Assembly: GCA_024275955.1 (NCBI GenBank)
Contig: JAJRYD010000003.1
Location: forward strand, 1 to 64,000
Origin: Nitrospirota bacterium
Lineage (GTDB): Bacteria; Nitrospinota_A; UBA7883; JACRGQ01
Reading direction: 5' to 3'
Length of the DNA: 64,000 nt
Positions 54,927-63,878 of the stretch are shown here, piece by piece. The notes under the pieces are model-generated. The model was not told the origin of the DNA and did no database searches. It saw nothing but the letters and a program-made list of their open reading frames with translations. The position numbers and the translations under genes were made by a program. How positions within the stretch are numbered: position 1 is the first letter of the stretch; the number at the start of each line of letters is the position of its first letter.

Positions 54927-55439
54927 ATGATGTGTCATCGCTCAGACAGCTCGGTTAGGCCTGTTTCTAGCTTTGCCTTATCGCTTATCGCTTTTATCCT
55001 TGTTTTTGCGTACAACCTTCACGCGGCGGAAATTCTTTACGTTCAAAGCGCTAAAGCAAAATTAATGTCGGACAAAAACTTCAAGTCCGACCTCAAGGAA
55101 ACCCTTAAGAGGGGGGATAGACTGGAGGCGCTCGAAAACTCTGGCGGCTGGTATAAAGTTTCAGCCGGCACCACGAAAGGGTGGGTTCACCGGCTGTCAG
55201 TATCTACAAACCCTGTAATGGAAAAACTAACTCTTATCAGCGCCGACGCGCCCGACATATCGAGAGGCGCCAGAAAAAGGGCATCCGCCATAACCTCCGC
55301 GGCGGCGGCGAGAGGGCTTTCCGATACAGACAGAAAAAGGCTAAACGAACAGGGCCGTGCCGACTACCGTTCGCTTGAAAAACTCGAGAAAGATGCCGGT
55401 GGAATTTCAGAAAACGAAGTGGAAGAGTTTGCGAAGTAG
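54927..55439 (+). CDS. Periplasmic SH3-domain protein
   Basis: A 170-residue protein with a leader (FALSLIAFILVFAYNLHAA). Residues about 38-95 are a bacterial SH3 domain: ILYVQSAKAKLMSDKNFKSD, then GDRLEALENSGGWYKVSAG and GWVHRLSVS. The C-terminal half is helical and charged (RKRLNEQGRADYRSLEKLEK). SH3b domains bind peptidoglycan stem peptides or partner proteins. Its stop overlaps the start of the M48 gene by one base. Confidence 0.8.
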   Translation: MMCHRSDSSVRPVSSFALSLIAFILVFAYNLHAAEILYVQSAKAKLMSDKNFKSDLKETLKRGDRLEALENSGGWYKVSAGTTKGWVHRLSVSTNPVMEKLTLISADAPDISRGARKRASAITSAAAARGLSDTDRKRLNEQGRADYRSLEKLEKDAGGISENEVEEFAK

Positions 55440-56275
55440 TGGCAAGCGTGGGGGGGAAAGTCGGCAGGTTTTATATCGCTGTAACAATCTTTGCCGCTGC
55501 TGCTTTTGCTACTCCGGCAGATAGCGCAGACCGCAGGAGGGCGCATCAGGAAACGCAATATATCACCACTGACGATGTTCAGGCTGAAGTCGACTTCGGC
55601 AGGGAGGTAGCGGCAAGGATTATCGGCAAATATTCGCTTTACGAAAATAAAAAACTTACGAGATATCTGAACCTTCTGGGAAAAGCATTAGCCGGCAATA
55701 CCAACAGACCGGAGCTGAACTTTACCTTCGGGGTTCTCGATACCGACATAATAAACGCTTTCTCGGCACCGGGCGGCTATATTTTCATCACCAAGGGGGC
55801 TATAAACTCTATGGAGGATGAAGCGGAGCTGGCAGGGGTAATCGCCCATGAGCTTATACATGTTACGGAAAAGCATATAGTAAAGGAACTCGGCATAAAA
55901 GGTTCCGAGTCATCCGCGGTCGCCGGTATAGGCAGGCTGATAGGAGGCGCGACCGATGTGGCAAAAGTCGCCTTTTCGCAGGCGGTCGATAAGGCGGAGA
56001 ATATTCTTTTTAACCGCGGCTACCAGCAAAAAGATGAAATAGAAGCCGACAGGCTTGGAACCCTTTTGATATATTCGATGAACTACAACCCGACAAGCCT
56101 TATAGGGTACTTTAAAAAGATAAAGGGAATAGAGGGGGAGCCGACAGGTTCCATTAAAAAACTGCACCCTCCTTTTGACGAAAGGATTAAATCTATTTTT
56201 TCCATTATCGCGGAGGATGGGCTTAAACAAGATGGAACATTAAGAAAAAAGGAGAGATTCGATGCCAATATATAG
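55439..56275 (+). CDS. M48 family peptidase, short form
   Basis: A 278-residue secreted protease. GTG start one base over the preceding stop; leader FYIAVTIFAAAAFATPADSA. The zinc site is HELIHVTEKH, with the third ligand Glu in DEIEADRLG. FSAPGGYIFITKGA is a family mark. The start of the barrel gene overlaps its end by 14 bases. Together with an SH3 protein and an outer-membrane barrel this suggests envelope protein quality control or maturation. Confidence 0.92.
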   Translation: MASVGGKVGRFYIAVTIFAAAAFATPADSADRRRAHQETQYITTDDVQAEVDFGREVAARIIGKYSLYENKKLTRYLNLLGKALAGNTNRPELNFTFGVLDTDIINAFSAPGGYIFITKGAINSMEDEAELAGVIAHELIHVTEKHIVKELGIKGSESSAVAGIGRLIGGATDVAKVAFSQAVDKAENILFNRGYQQKDEIEADRLGTLLIYSMNYNPTSLIGYFKKIKGIEGEPTGSIKKLHPPFDERIKSIFSIIAEDGLKQDGTLRKKERFDANI

Positions 56276-57554
56276 TAAGGGAAAATATTTTCATCTACTG
56301 ACAGTGCTACTTCTCGGGTCTTTGGCCAATCCTCTTTTCGCCGATGATTTTCACTACACAAACCTTCTGGTCGGCGAGCGTGCCGCCGGACTGGGCGGTG
56401 CCTACACAGGGGTGTCCGACGACCCTTCCGGCCTTTACTACAACCCAGCCGGAATAGTTTACTCGCAAGGGCAAAAACTATCTGCAAGCGTAAATTCCTA
56501 TACCAATGGGGAGCTAAAATATAAAAACGTATTCAGCGGTCAAGACTATGTAAGAAAAACTTCTTCCATCCTCCCAAACTTTTTCGGCATCGTCCAGCCC
56601 ATGGGAAGCGGAATGTTCGGCCTTTCCTATGCCGTTCCCGACTCAATAAATGAAGATCAAGACCAGAGTTTCAGCAATGTAACAATCTCCGGCATTCCTA
56701 TCGACAGGTTCATAATAAACAAAAAAAAGGAAGATACTACCTATCTCTTTGGGCCGTCTTACGCGAGAGAATTTTCCAACGGCCTGTCGCTTGGGGTTAC
56801 CCTTTATTATTACCAGAGGAAAGTAAAAACAATAAACAACCAGTACATTGATTACGACGATACATGGATAAGCACCGCCTGTAGCGGGGCGGCGTGCGAC
56901 TCGGATAAAAGAATAGTAAACATTGTCGAGGAGCATTCGGAATCCGGCTGGAAGCCGGTGCTTGGGCTAATGTACTCCCCCGAAGCGGCAAAGTACTCGC
57001 TTGGTCTCACCATTTCACAAACATCAATAACTTCTAACTACTTTTACAAACAGAAAACCGTAAAGAGATACAGCGATAACGCAACCTCGGTAACGACAGT
57101 TGACCCTATAGCCAAAAGGAAGCATCCTACGGAAGTGAAAATAGGGGTTGCCTATTTCCCATCCAATAAGCTGATGTTTACAGGCGACATCCAGCATTAC
57201 ACCGCGGTAGAAAACTCAATAGATAACGGAATAAAAGACAAAAGAAAATCGGTTACCAACTTTGCGGGCGGGTTTGAGTATTACCCCACTTCGAGGCGGG
57301 CTTACCGTGGCGGATTTTTTACTAGCTACGCGAATACCCCCGCCCTCTCCGATGCCGATTCGCTAAGCTACGACCACTTGGATATAAAAGGATTGTCCGG
57401 CAGCGCCAGCTTCTTCACAAAAAACACCTCTCTTACAATCGGAGCAGTCTATAGCATCGGTAGCGGTGACGGGCAAGCAACCACGGAAGCGGTAACACAG
57501 AGCCTTGAATATAAATCACTCGCGCTCTACCTAGCTTCCTCTTATTCCTTTTAG
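56262..57554 (+). CDS. Outer-membrane beta-barrel protein (PorV/OmpP1-like)
   Basis: A 430-residue barrel. Leader LLTVLLLGSLANPLFA. The first strands carry GERAAGLGGAYTGVSDDPSG and LYYNPAGI, the sequence signature of the FadL/PorV/UPF0164 group. The last residue is Phe (LYLASSYSF). FadL takes up hydrophobic compounds; PorV-type proteins serve secretion. Which applies is not settled. It is the last gene of the cyclase operon. Confidence 0.88.
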   Translation: MPIYSKGKYFHLLTVLLLGSLANPLFADDFHYTNLLVGERAAGLGGAYTGVSDDPSGLYYNPAGIVYSQGQKLSASVNSYTNGELKYKNVFSGQDYVRKTSSILPNFFGIVQPMGSGMFGLSYAVPDSINEDQDQSFSNVTISGIPIDRFIINKKKEDTTYLFGPSYAREFSNGLSLGVTLYYYQRKVKTINNQYIDYDDTWISTACSGAACDSDKRIVNIVEEHSESGWKPVLGLMYSPEAAKYSLGLTISQTSITSNYFYKQKTVKRYSDNATSVTTVDPIAKRKHPTEVKIGVAYFPSNKLMFTGDIQHYTAVENSIDNGIKDKRKSVTNFAGGFEYYPTSRRAYRGGFFTSYANTPALSDADSLSYDHLDIKGLSGSASFFTKNTSLTIGAVYSIGSGDGQATTEAVTQSLEYKSLALYLASSYSF

Positions 57555-57563
57555 CCAAGCGTA

Positions 57564-57593
57564 CCGCTGGAGGCAATAACCTACATGCGGTAG
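57564..57593 (+). repeat. Short palindromic repeat, copy 1
   Basis: CCGCTGGAGGCAATAACCTA followed by CATGCGGTAG, close to 63122-63150 (about 24 of 29 positions). CCGC and GCGG can pair. It lies ten bases after the stop of the barrel gene. Confidence 0.45.
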
Positions 57594-57657
57594 ATACGGT
57601 TTTGGCCCTGTGCGCCTTTAGCATACTTACTAAAACTCGTATTGCTGGAAGGATTAG

Positions 57658-57787
57658 GGGGGCTGTTGCCCAATGAGATAAATTTGATTTTTCTACAAAT
57701 TACCAATTCCTAAAGACTCTATTTTTAAGAAGTTAGAAAATTAACTTCTCCTTAAAATGCTTTAAAAACTCTTTTGGAAATAGTCGC
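57658..57787 (+). mobile_element. Element A, copy 10
   Basis: 130 bases from GGGGGCTGTTGCCCAATGAG to GGAAATAGTCGC, flanked by ATTAG (57653-57657 and 57788-57792). The stem is extended to AGAAGTTA/TTAACTTCT. It lies in the 356-base gap between the barrel gene and a small membrane protein. The rest of the gap shows nothing clear. Confidence 0.85.
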
Positions 57788-57910
57788 ATTAGAGGAAACT
57801 CGTTTTCCGCTTTGCGGTAGAGCAGGCGCCTCTTGGCTGTTAATCATGCGGAGCATCCGTTTCCATTTCCGTGTAGAAAAACGCTATCTTTTTGATGTAA
57901 CATCTAGTGG

Positions 57911-58372
57911 ATGGAAAATGAGAGTGGAAATGTCAGGTATCGTGAAGTTCCGCCCGAGGGTGCGAGCGGAAGAGATAACCCGCCAAAAGAGGATAAGCCT
58001 AACCCGCCTGTGGACAGACCTGTTTACGCCGTGCCGAAAAAGGATACAGGTAGCTCCAGTAGCTCCGCCGATACGGCTGGCAGGCTTAATTTTAAACCTC
58101 TGCTGGTAGCCGGAATGATAATTCTGGCGATTGTCGGAACATATATATACAGCCGCAATATGGTACAGCTACCTGTCCATTCTGCTCCTGCAGAAATTTC
58201 GACAAACAGGGACAACAGCCTAAAGGTGGAAACGCTTCGAACCATCGGCATTCTTAGCCAGATAGAAGCCGCCTACACCGATAACCCTGAAAAGCTTGAA
58301 GAGGTGAAAAGCCTGAAAGACGACGCTGAAAAAATTCTGGAACTGCTTGAAAACGAAATACGGGAGGAATAA
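57911..58372 (+). CDS. Single-pass membrane protein, unknown
   Basis: A 153-residue protein. The first 60 residues are polar and Pro-rich (REVPPEGASGRDNPPKED). One membrane helix lies at about 64-80 (LLVAGMIILAIVGTYIYS). The C-terminal 70 residues are helical and acidic (RTIGILSQIEAAYTDNPEKL, EEVKSLKDDAEKILELL), presumably periplasmic. It precedes three small genes on the same strand. An overlapping frame from 57774 is not protein-like. Confidence 0.6.
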   Translation: MENESGNVRYREVPPEGASGRDNPPKEDKPNPPVDRPVYAVPKKDTGSSSSSADTAGRLNFKPLLVAGMIILAIVGTYIYSRNMVQLPVHSAPAEISTNRDNSLKVETLRTIGILSQIEAAYTDNPEKLEEVKSLKDDAEKILELLENEIREE

Positions 58373-58382
58373 ACGCGGTCTT

Positions 58383-58850
58383 ATGTGGAGTGATTTAAAA
58401 AAAATCGGTAATAGCCTGCTGGAGCAGACCATAGACCAAAAGGAGCTTATCCTATTTAACTTAAGAGTTAAAAGCCTCTCGGAAAAACAAGAGTCTGCCT
58501 TTGCCCGTCTAGGTTCTCTTGTTTACACTCCGCTTAAGGGCGGCAACACCATATCGCCTGATGATGAGGAGCTTAAAAGCCTTCTGGCGGAAATTGAGGG
58601 TATTGAGAAAGAGGTCGAAGAAACCGGCCTTGTAATGAAAAAAATAAAAACCGAATCGGCATCGGGTAGAGACAGAATGGTAGACGACATTGAAAAAGCA
58701 TGGAACAAAACCAGAACAGCTTTTAACGAACTGGTAAGCGATGGTGAACCGAAAAAGGAAGCAGATAAACCGGAAGTAGAGGCAGTAAATTCCGACTCGG
58801 AGACGGCAGAAAAAACAGTAAAAAAAGTTAGCACAGATAAGAAAACCTGA
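58383..58850 (+). CDS. Hypothetical helical protein
   Basis: About 155 residues, starting at MWSDLKKIGNSLLEQTIDQK. Helices with heptad pattern run from 10 to 110 (LLAEIEGIEKEVEETGLVMK) and the tail is disordered and rich in Lys, Glu, Ser and Thr. No leader. It lies ten bases after the previous gene. No family recognised. An ATG 12 codons upstream is possible but overlaps. Confidence 0.55.
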   Translation: MWSDLKKIGNSLLEQTIDQKELILFNLRVKSLSEKQESAFARLGSLVYTPLKGGNTISPDDEELKSLLAEIEGIEKEVEETGLVMKKIKTESASGRDRMVDDIEKAWNKTRTAFNELVSDGEPKKEADKPEVEAVNSDSETAEKTVKKVSTDKKT

Positions 58851-58878
58851 TAAGCTGTTTTAAGTAGATGGTGGTAAG

Positions 58879-59244
58879 TTGGTTGCTTTAAAATTTCTTT
58901 TCGGACTAGCTATTCTGATCGTTCTAGTAGTCTTTTCCCTTAATAACCTAGAACCGCAGGTGGAAATCAAATATTATATCGACAAAACTCTTGGCCCTAT
59001 GCCTCTCTCGTTCGCACTGCTTGGGGCGGCGGCGATCGGGTCTATCGTTGCCGCGCTGGTTACGCTTATTGAGCAGATTAAACTTCGGCATACAGTAAAA
59101 AAACAGGCAAAAGAAATAGCACAGCTCGAAAGCCAAATCTTAGAGTTTGAAAGTATGCCGCCGGAGCCGATTCCCGATAACTTAGCAGACAGAGACGAAA
59201 CCGCACTCCCCCCCGCCCTGCCTCCAAAACCTGACGAGAGCTAA
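58879..59244 (+). CDS. LapA-domain (DUF1049) membrane protein
   Basis: A 121-residue protein with two membrane helices. FLFGLAILIVLVVFSLNNLE and PLSFALLGAAAIGSIVAALV, then a coiled coil (RHTVKKQAKEIAQLESQILE) and a Pro-rich tail, match LapA/YciS, which works with LapB in LPS control in E. coli. The start is TTG (58879); no ATG or GTG lies in frame before it. LapB itself is not nearby, but TPR proteins abound elsewhere in the window. Confidence 0.82.
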   Translation: MVALKFLFGLAILIVLVVFSLNNLEPQVEIKYYIDKTLGPMPLSFALLGAAAIGSIVAALVTLIEQIKLRHTVKKQAKEIAQLESQILEFESMPPEPIPDNLADRDETALPPALPPKPDES

Positions 59245-59377
59245 AAAACTCCCTGCCCCAGCCTTCTCCCCGCAGATACGAATAGGTTTGTCAAAGAGTT
59301 TGGGGAGGTGTATATTAAGACGTTACATATTTAAACATCGGTTCATTTGCACAAATACGGCTAAAGGAGATGCAATA

Positions 59378-60322
59378 GTGGAGCTTTACGATCTTGTCAT
59401 AATCGGCGGCGGCCCCGGCGGTATAGCGTCGGCGATTTACGCAATAAGAGCAAGGATGAAAGTTCTGATGATAGAGAAGGCTGGAATCGGAGGACAGATT
59501 GCCGTTTCCGACATTATAGAAAATTACCCCGGTTTCCCATCCGTTTCGGGGCCTGAACTTATGCAGGCGTTTGAAGATCATGCCAAAGGGATAGGGCTGG
59601 AGATTAAATACGCGACAGTTAAAAAAATTCAAAAGACAGACAGCCTCTTTGCCATAGAGATTGGCGAGGGGAGCTTAAAATCGAAGTCGATAATAATGGC
59701 GACAGGCGCGGAGCCTGCTCGTATCGGCATTCCGGGCGAGACGGAGTTTATAGGGCGTGGTGTCTCCACATGCGCTACCTGCGATGGTCCTTTTTACCGC
59801 GACAAGGAAATAGCGGTAGTCGGCGGCGGCGATACGGCGGTAAAAGAGTCTATCTACTTAAGCAAGCTTGTAAAGAAAATTTATCATATCCATAGACGCG
59901 GTAGCTTCCGAGCCGAAAAGGTTTTACAGGAAAGGGTATTTGAAAAGGACAATATAGAATTTCTCTGGTTTCACTCACCTCTAGAGATAAAGGGAGACCA
60001 GTCTGGAGTTACACAGCTTGTGGTAGAGAATTCTAAAGATGGAAGCCAAAAGACGATAGACCTGCTGGGAGTTTTTATGTTTGTCGGCATAGTGCCAAGC
60101 ACTTCATTTGTAGATTGCGAAAAAGATGACAGCGGGTTTATAAAAACCGATGAGAAGATGGAGTCTTCCGTCAAAGGACTGTTTGCCATCGGCGATTGCC
60201 GGGTTACACCGCTTAGACAGGTTGCTACGGCGGTTGGCGACGGTGCTATAGCGGCTACTAAGGCCGAGGAGTATGTATCCGAACTCGAAGGTACATCGTA
60301 CGAAGGTAAGCAAAAAAACTGA
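59378..60322 (+). CDS. trxB: Thioredoxin reductase
   Basis: A 314-residue flavoenzyme. FAD site VIIGGGPGGIASAIYAIRAR, redox-active pair CATC in GVSTCATCDGPFY, NADPH site VVGGGDTAVKESIYLS, and FAIGDCRVTPLRQVATAVGDG. It reduces thioredoxin with NADPH. GTG start (59378) chosen because AAAGGAG lies eight bases before it and the preceding frame (from 59288) is not TrxB-like. It follows the LapA-like gene by 133 bases. Confidence 0.93.
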   Translation: MELYDLVIIGGGPGGIASAIYAIRARMKVLMIEKAGIGGQIAVSDIIENYPGFPSVSGPELMQAFEDHAKGIGLEIKYATVKKIQKTDSLFAIEIGEGSLKSKSIIMATGAEPARIGIPGETEFIGRGVSTCATCDGPFYRDKEIAVVGGGDTAVKESIYLSKLVKKIYHIHRRGSFRAEKVLQERVFEKDNIEFLWFHSPLEIKGDQSGVTQLVVENSKDGSQKTIDLLGVFMFVGIVPSTSFVDCEKDDSGFIKTDEKMESSVKGLFAIGDCRVTPLRQVATAVGDGAIAATKAEEYVSELEGTSYEGKQKN

Positions 60323-60409
60323 GAAGCAGGTAGCCGGTGGTGAGGCTGTCTGGTTTTTGTTTTTATCTATAGCGGCGAGGGGCCAAACGAAGGTGGGTAG
60401 TGACGAGAG

Positions 60410-62449
60410 ATGATTAACGAAAGAGTGCTTACGGCGAATCTTAACGCGTTTGTTAAGTGCAACACCCAGCGTATCGACAAAGCTCTTCAGATTGCGCCTG
60501 CCGCTTCCGGCATAGGGTTATTGGTTATTCCGGTTCTTTTTGAAAACAATCATAAGGAACTTCCGGGCTTTGTGGATGGCGCTAAAAAGCAGAGCGTAAT
60601 CCCTTTTCTTGAAGTTACCGAACAGATGAAAAATGCCGGCGAAGCGGTTATAAGGCATTTCAAGCAGGTTCTTTCTGAGATAGACGGCAGTAGCGCGGCC
60701 GACCCTATGGCTATATACGGCGGAGGCGCTGGAGGAATCGTTTCGAAGACGCTTATACACTCGCTTTTTATTATGGGAAGCGTAGGTACCGCGGCGCAGA
60801 ACGAAAAATCCGATTTCGATTACTGGGTAGTTTACGACAAAACGAAACTCGAGAAAGAGGAGATCGATTTCCTCAAGGAAAAAATACGCCTCTTGGAGCA
60901 GTGGGGCGATAAAAAAGGGGTAGAGCTTCACTTCTTTCTTACAGATGTAAATGACGCGAGGAACAATATCTATGGAAGCGCGGATGAAGAGAGTGCCGGC
61001 ACATCCCAAGCTAGTCTCTTGAAAGAGGAGTTTTACCGCACAGCGTTACTGGTAGCCGGCCGGTACCCGGTATGGTGGGCCACTCCTCCAAGCATAACAG
61101 ACAAACAATATGCCGAAGCTATGGAAGTGCTTTCCGGCTCGGCACAGCTCGACCCGACGAGGTTCGTGAATCTTGGCAACATCGAGTCTATCCCTATATC
61201 GGAGCTTTTCGGCGCCGCTTTGTGGCAGATGAACAAAGCTATTGATTCGCCTTATAAATCTGTCCTTAAAATGGGAATGCTGGAAGAGCTTATTTTTTCC
61301 AAAAAGTCCACGCTTCTTTGCGAGGAGCTAAAAGAAAAGGCGATAGCCTCCAATGGCGAGCCTAACCCCGATCCATACCTTATTCTCATAGAGCGGCTTT
61401 TAGGCTACTACAATGGACGAAAGAGGGATGATGTGACAGATCTCTTGAAAAAATGTTTTTACAATAAGGTTCATATAAAGATAAACGACAAAACGGTTAA
61501 AAAAAGCAAATTGAGCTACAAAGAAGAGCTGATGATTAAATACACTGCTGATTGGGGCTGGGACAGCCGGATGGTAGACGACATGAACGGGTACGATGAC
61601 TGGCCTTTCGACAGAATGCTAAAGCTTGGGAACGAGCTTCATAAATTTTTGCTGGAAACATACAGAAACCTTACGGACAACCTGAAAAAACAGAAACAGA
61701 GCGATAAGCTGATTTCCAAGGAAGACCTCACGGTGCTTGGCAACAAGCTTTTTGCTTTTTACAACGTCAAGAAAAAGGGAAAGGTGGAGCTTATAAGAAG
61801 GGCCACCGATACCGCTTTGCGACAAGAGTCGGCGACGTTCAACCCGATAATCACGCGGGGCAAAAAAACTATTTGGGCGGTTCTAAAGGGAAACGTCACG
61901 ACCCTTATAGCAAGAAAAGAGGTTGTGGCCCACGCGGAAATTAAAAGAAACTACAACCTTACCGAGCTGGTTGTATGGCTTTGGATTAACAAAGTGATAG
62001 ACCTTAAAAGTTTTCTGCACTTGGTTTCCAGCCCGCTTCCGGTTTCCCTGCAGGAGATACAAGGGCTAATGAAAGCTATAAGCGAATTTATGCCGTTCCA
62101 GTCGATTGCCAGTATAGACAGCGGACTGCTTTTGCACCGCCCCAAAACGGTCAAGCTTATGGTTATTGCCAACTTTAATTCACAGGCATGGGCCAAAAAG
62201 GTAGAGGAAGTTACGATACTTTACAAAAATAGCCACGGCGAAACATTCGTGGAAACGCTTGAAGGGAAGGCTGGTCTGCAAAGGGCGGCAGTTGTATACG
62301 GCACAGCTTTAGGTGAGGGAATAGAACATCAGCAAAATTTCTTTACTGTCTATATACCGCGTGCCGAAAATTCGCTAAAGCTGGAAAAGCAGATAAGAAG
62401 TTTCCTCCTCTCCGCCTCACAAAGTGTCAAAACAGCCAAAGAGAGTTGA
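60410..62449 (+). CDS. Class I adenylate cyclase (CyaA-like)
   Basis: A 679-residue protein, shorter than E. coli CyaA (848). The nucleotidyltransferase site reads MGSVGTAAQNEKSDFDYWV, the GS-x10-D-x-D pattern of class I cyclases, with two metal Asp. Further conserved segments are TALLVAGRYPVWWATPP, MLEELIFSKKSTLLCEELKE and GWDSRMVDDMNGYDDWPFDR. The missing length is mostly the C-terminal regulatory part. It is an origin distinct from the class III enzyme at 52.8 kb. The GT2 gene starts on its stop codon. Confidence 0.9.
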   Translation: MINERVLTANLNAFVKCNTQRIDKALQIAPAASGIGLLVIPVLFENNHKELPGFVDGAKKQSVIPFLEVTEQMKNAGEAVIRHFKQVLSEIDGSSAADPMAIYGGGAGGIVSKTLIHSLFIMGSVGTAAQNEKSDFDYWVVYDKTKLEKEEIDFLKEKIRLLEQWGDKKGVELHFFLTDVNDARNNIYGSADEESAGTSQASLLKEEFYRTALLVAGRYPVWWATPPSITDKQYAEAMEVLSGSAQLDPTRFVNLGNIESIPISELFGAALWQMNKAIDSPYKSVLKMGMLEELIFSKKSTLLCEELKEKAIASNGEPNPDPYLILIERLLGYYNGRKRDDVTDLLKKCFYNKVHIKINDKTVKKSKLSYKEELMIKYTADWGWDSRMVDDMNGYDDWPFDRMLKLGNELHKFLLETYRNLTDNLKKQKQSDKLISKEDLTVLGNKLFAFYNVKKKGKVELIRRATDTALRQESATFNPIITRGKKTIWAVLKGNVTTLIARKEVVAHAEIKRNYNLTELVVWLWINKVIDLKSFLHLVSSPLPVSLQEIQGLMKAISEFMPFQSIASIDSGLLLHRPKTVKLMVIANFNSQAWAKKVEEVTILYKNSHGETFVETLEGKAGLQRAAVVYGTALGEGIEHQQNFFTVYIPRAENSLKLEKQIRSFLLSASQSVKTAKES

Positions 62450-63150
62450 GCAGTCGGCTTGTATCGGTAATCATTCCCGCCTACAGGGAGACGGCCGCTC
62501 TGGCTAATATTTTATCAAGCTTGAAAGGTAGAGAAAATCTTGAAATCATAGTTTCTATTCCATACGGAGATGAGATATCGAAGGAATCGGCAAAACCTTT
62601 CTTACCCTATATAAAAATAGTGGAAGGGGAGGCAGGTAGAGGAAGCCAGCTTCATAGCGGTGCCTTGCTCGCCTCGGGCGACATACTCATTTTCTGCCAT
62701 GCCGACACGCTACTGCCGGATAGCTGGGAAGAGATGGTTGCCAGAGCTATCAAAGATGGTGCTGTAGGCGGCGCGTTTAGGCTCAGGTTCGGTTCAGATA
62801 GGTTTGTCTTTAGAATTATAGAGCTGTTTGCCGGCATAAGGGCGTATGTTCTCGGCTACGTTTACGGCGATCAGGCTATCTTCGCAGAGAGTAATGCGTA
62901 TCACTCTGCTGGCGGTTTTGAGCCGTTGCCGATAATGGAAGATTTAGACTTTTTCAAACGGCTCAAAAGGCATGGGAAAGTGACGATACTAGACGTGGAG
63001 GTGATAACCTCCGCCAGACGCTACGAAAAATCCGGCATCATTGCAGGCGTGCTTCGGAACACAGTAATAGCGTTCCTCTATTTTCTGGGTGTTTCGCCAG
63101 GCCGCATAGCAGGCCAGCGAGCCGCTGGACGCAATAGCCGCACGCGGTAG
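62446..63150 (+). CDS. Family 2 glycosyltransferase (TIGR04283-like)
   Basis: A 234-residue GT-A enzyme. VSVIIPAYRETAALANIL begins it; FCHADTLLPDSW holds the DxD-like metal site; GAFRLRFGSDRFVFRIIELF and DQAIFAESNAYHSAGGF match the short TIGR04283 type, which in other genomes neighbours radical SAM and selenium-linked genes not seen here. The start is TTG, overlapping the cyclase stop by four bases. The last ten codons fall in a repeat also found at 57.6 kb, so the C-terminus has probably been altered. Confidence 0.85.
   Translation: MSSRLVSVIIPAYRETAALANILSSLKGRENLEIIVSIPYGDEISKESAKPFLPYIKIVEGEAGRGSQLHSGALLASGDILIFCHADTLLPDSWEEMVARAIKDGAVGGAFRLRFGSDRFVFRIIELFAGIRAYVLGYVYGDQAIFAESNAYHSAGGFEPLPIMEDLDFFKRLKRHGKVTILDVEVITSARRYEKSGIIAGVLRNTVIAFLYFLGVSPGRIAGQRAAGRNSRTR
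63122..63150 (+). repeat. Short palindromic repeat, copy 2, inside the GT2 3' end
   Basis: CCGCTGGACGCAATAGCCGC followed by ACGCGGTAG, similar to 57564-57593. Its last three bases are the stop codon of the GT2 gene. Confidence 0.45.
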
Positions 63151-63341
63151 GCAGGAGAAACAGCGGCACATTTTATAAAATCTTATGAGTCTTGAAAGGT
63201 AGTATTTTCCAGGTGCGAAAGCGAGGGGCCAGCCTTTTTTAATTGGTCTAAAGTCTTCCACAAGCCTTTGATTAAAATCTAAAAGTATGCGTGGCGGGTG
63301 CGGGCAGACCAAAATGAGCTGTATCCCTATAGAGGAAATTT

Positions 63342-63357
63342 TGGCTCTATCCCTGCA
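63342..63357 (+). promoter_or_regulatory. Putative sigma-54 promoter of the flagellar operon
   Basis: TGGCTCTATCCCTGCA fits TGGCAC-N5-TTGC with the exact GG to GC spacing of ten bases. It lies 90 bases before the flgB ATG. Flagellar rod genes depend on sigma-54 and FlgR/FleQ-type activators in many proteobacteria. The 296-base gap before flgB shows no other feature. Confidence 0.6.
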
Positions 63358-63446
63358 AGTTTGACGGTTTTTTACAGCCTACAATTACTAAATACTTGAA
63401 AAATAAGGTGCTGTCTCTGGCATTGATGTTGCTTATATCTGGGGAT

Positions 63447-63866
63447 ATGGGAATAATAGGCAGATTGTTATTTAGCGATAACGCACCAAAAGTTGTCCGC
63501 AAGGCGGTTGATTTTAATGCCGAGAAGGTGGCGCTTACAGCGGCAAATATAGCAAATGCCGAAACGCCCGGCTATAAGTCTTCACACCTAAAGTTCGAGT
63601 CTATGCTACAAAATGCCACCTCCCGCAACAAGCTAAAAATGAAAACTACAAATTCAAAACATTTCTCTATGCAAAGCCCAAATTTTAAGTCTATGCGGCC
63701 CGATATAGAGATTGACAGTTCAAGAGGCCGGATTGACGGCAATAACGTAAACCTTGAAACAGAAATGACTAACCTGGCAGAGGCGAAAATAGCGTACGAC
63801 GCCAATATGACGGCGATGTCGAAACGCGGAAGCATAATAAAAAGCGCGATAGTGGAAACAAGATGA
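63447..63866 (+). CDS. flgB: Flagellar basal body rod protein FlgB
   Basis: About 139 residues. AANIANAETPGYKSSHLKFE is the conserved N-terminal rod motif, and NNVNLETEMTNLAEAKIAYD with ANMTAMSKRG the C-terminal one. It forms the proximal rod with FlgC, FlgF and FliE. Start set at MGIIGRLLFSDNAPKVV, as in other FlgB; a TTG 17 codons upstream would add a false leader. The next gene is fliE-like, not flgC. Confidence 0.93.
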   Translation: MGIIGRLLFSDNAPKVVRKAVDFNAEKVALTAANIANAETPGYKSSHLKFESMLQNATSRNKLKMKTTNSKHFSMQSPNFKSMRPDIEIDSSRGRIDGNNVNLETEMTNLAEAKIAYDANMTAMSKRGSIIKSAIVETR

Positions 63867-63878
63867 GGGAAGTAAGCG

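Noticed and set aside
57774-58109. A 111-residue frame
   Set aside because: It starts in element A and overlaps the membrane protein at 57911, which has a clear membrane helix and ordinary composition.
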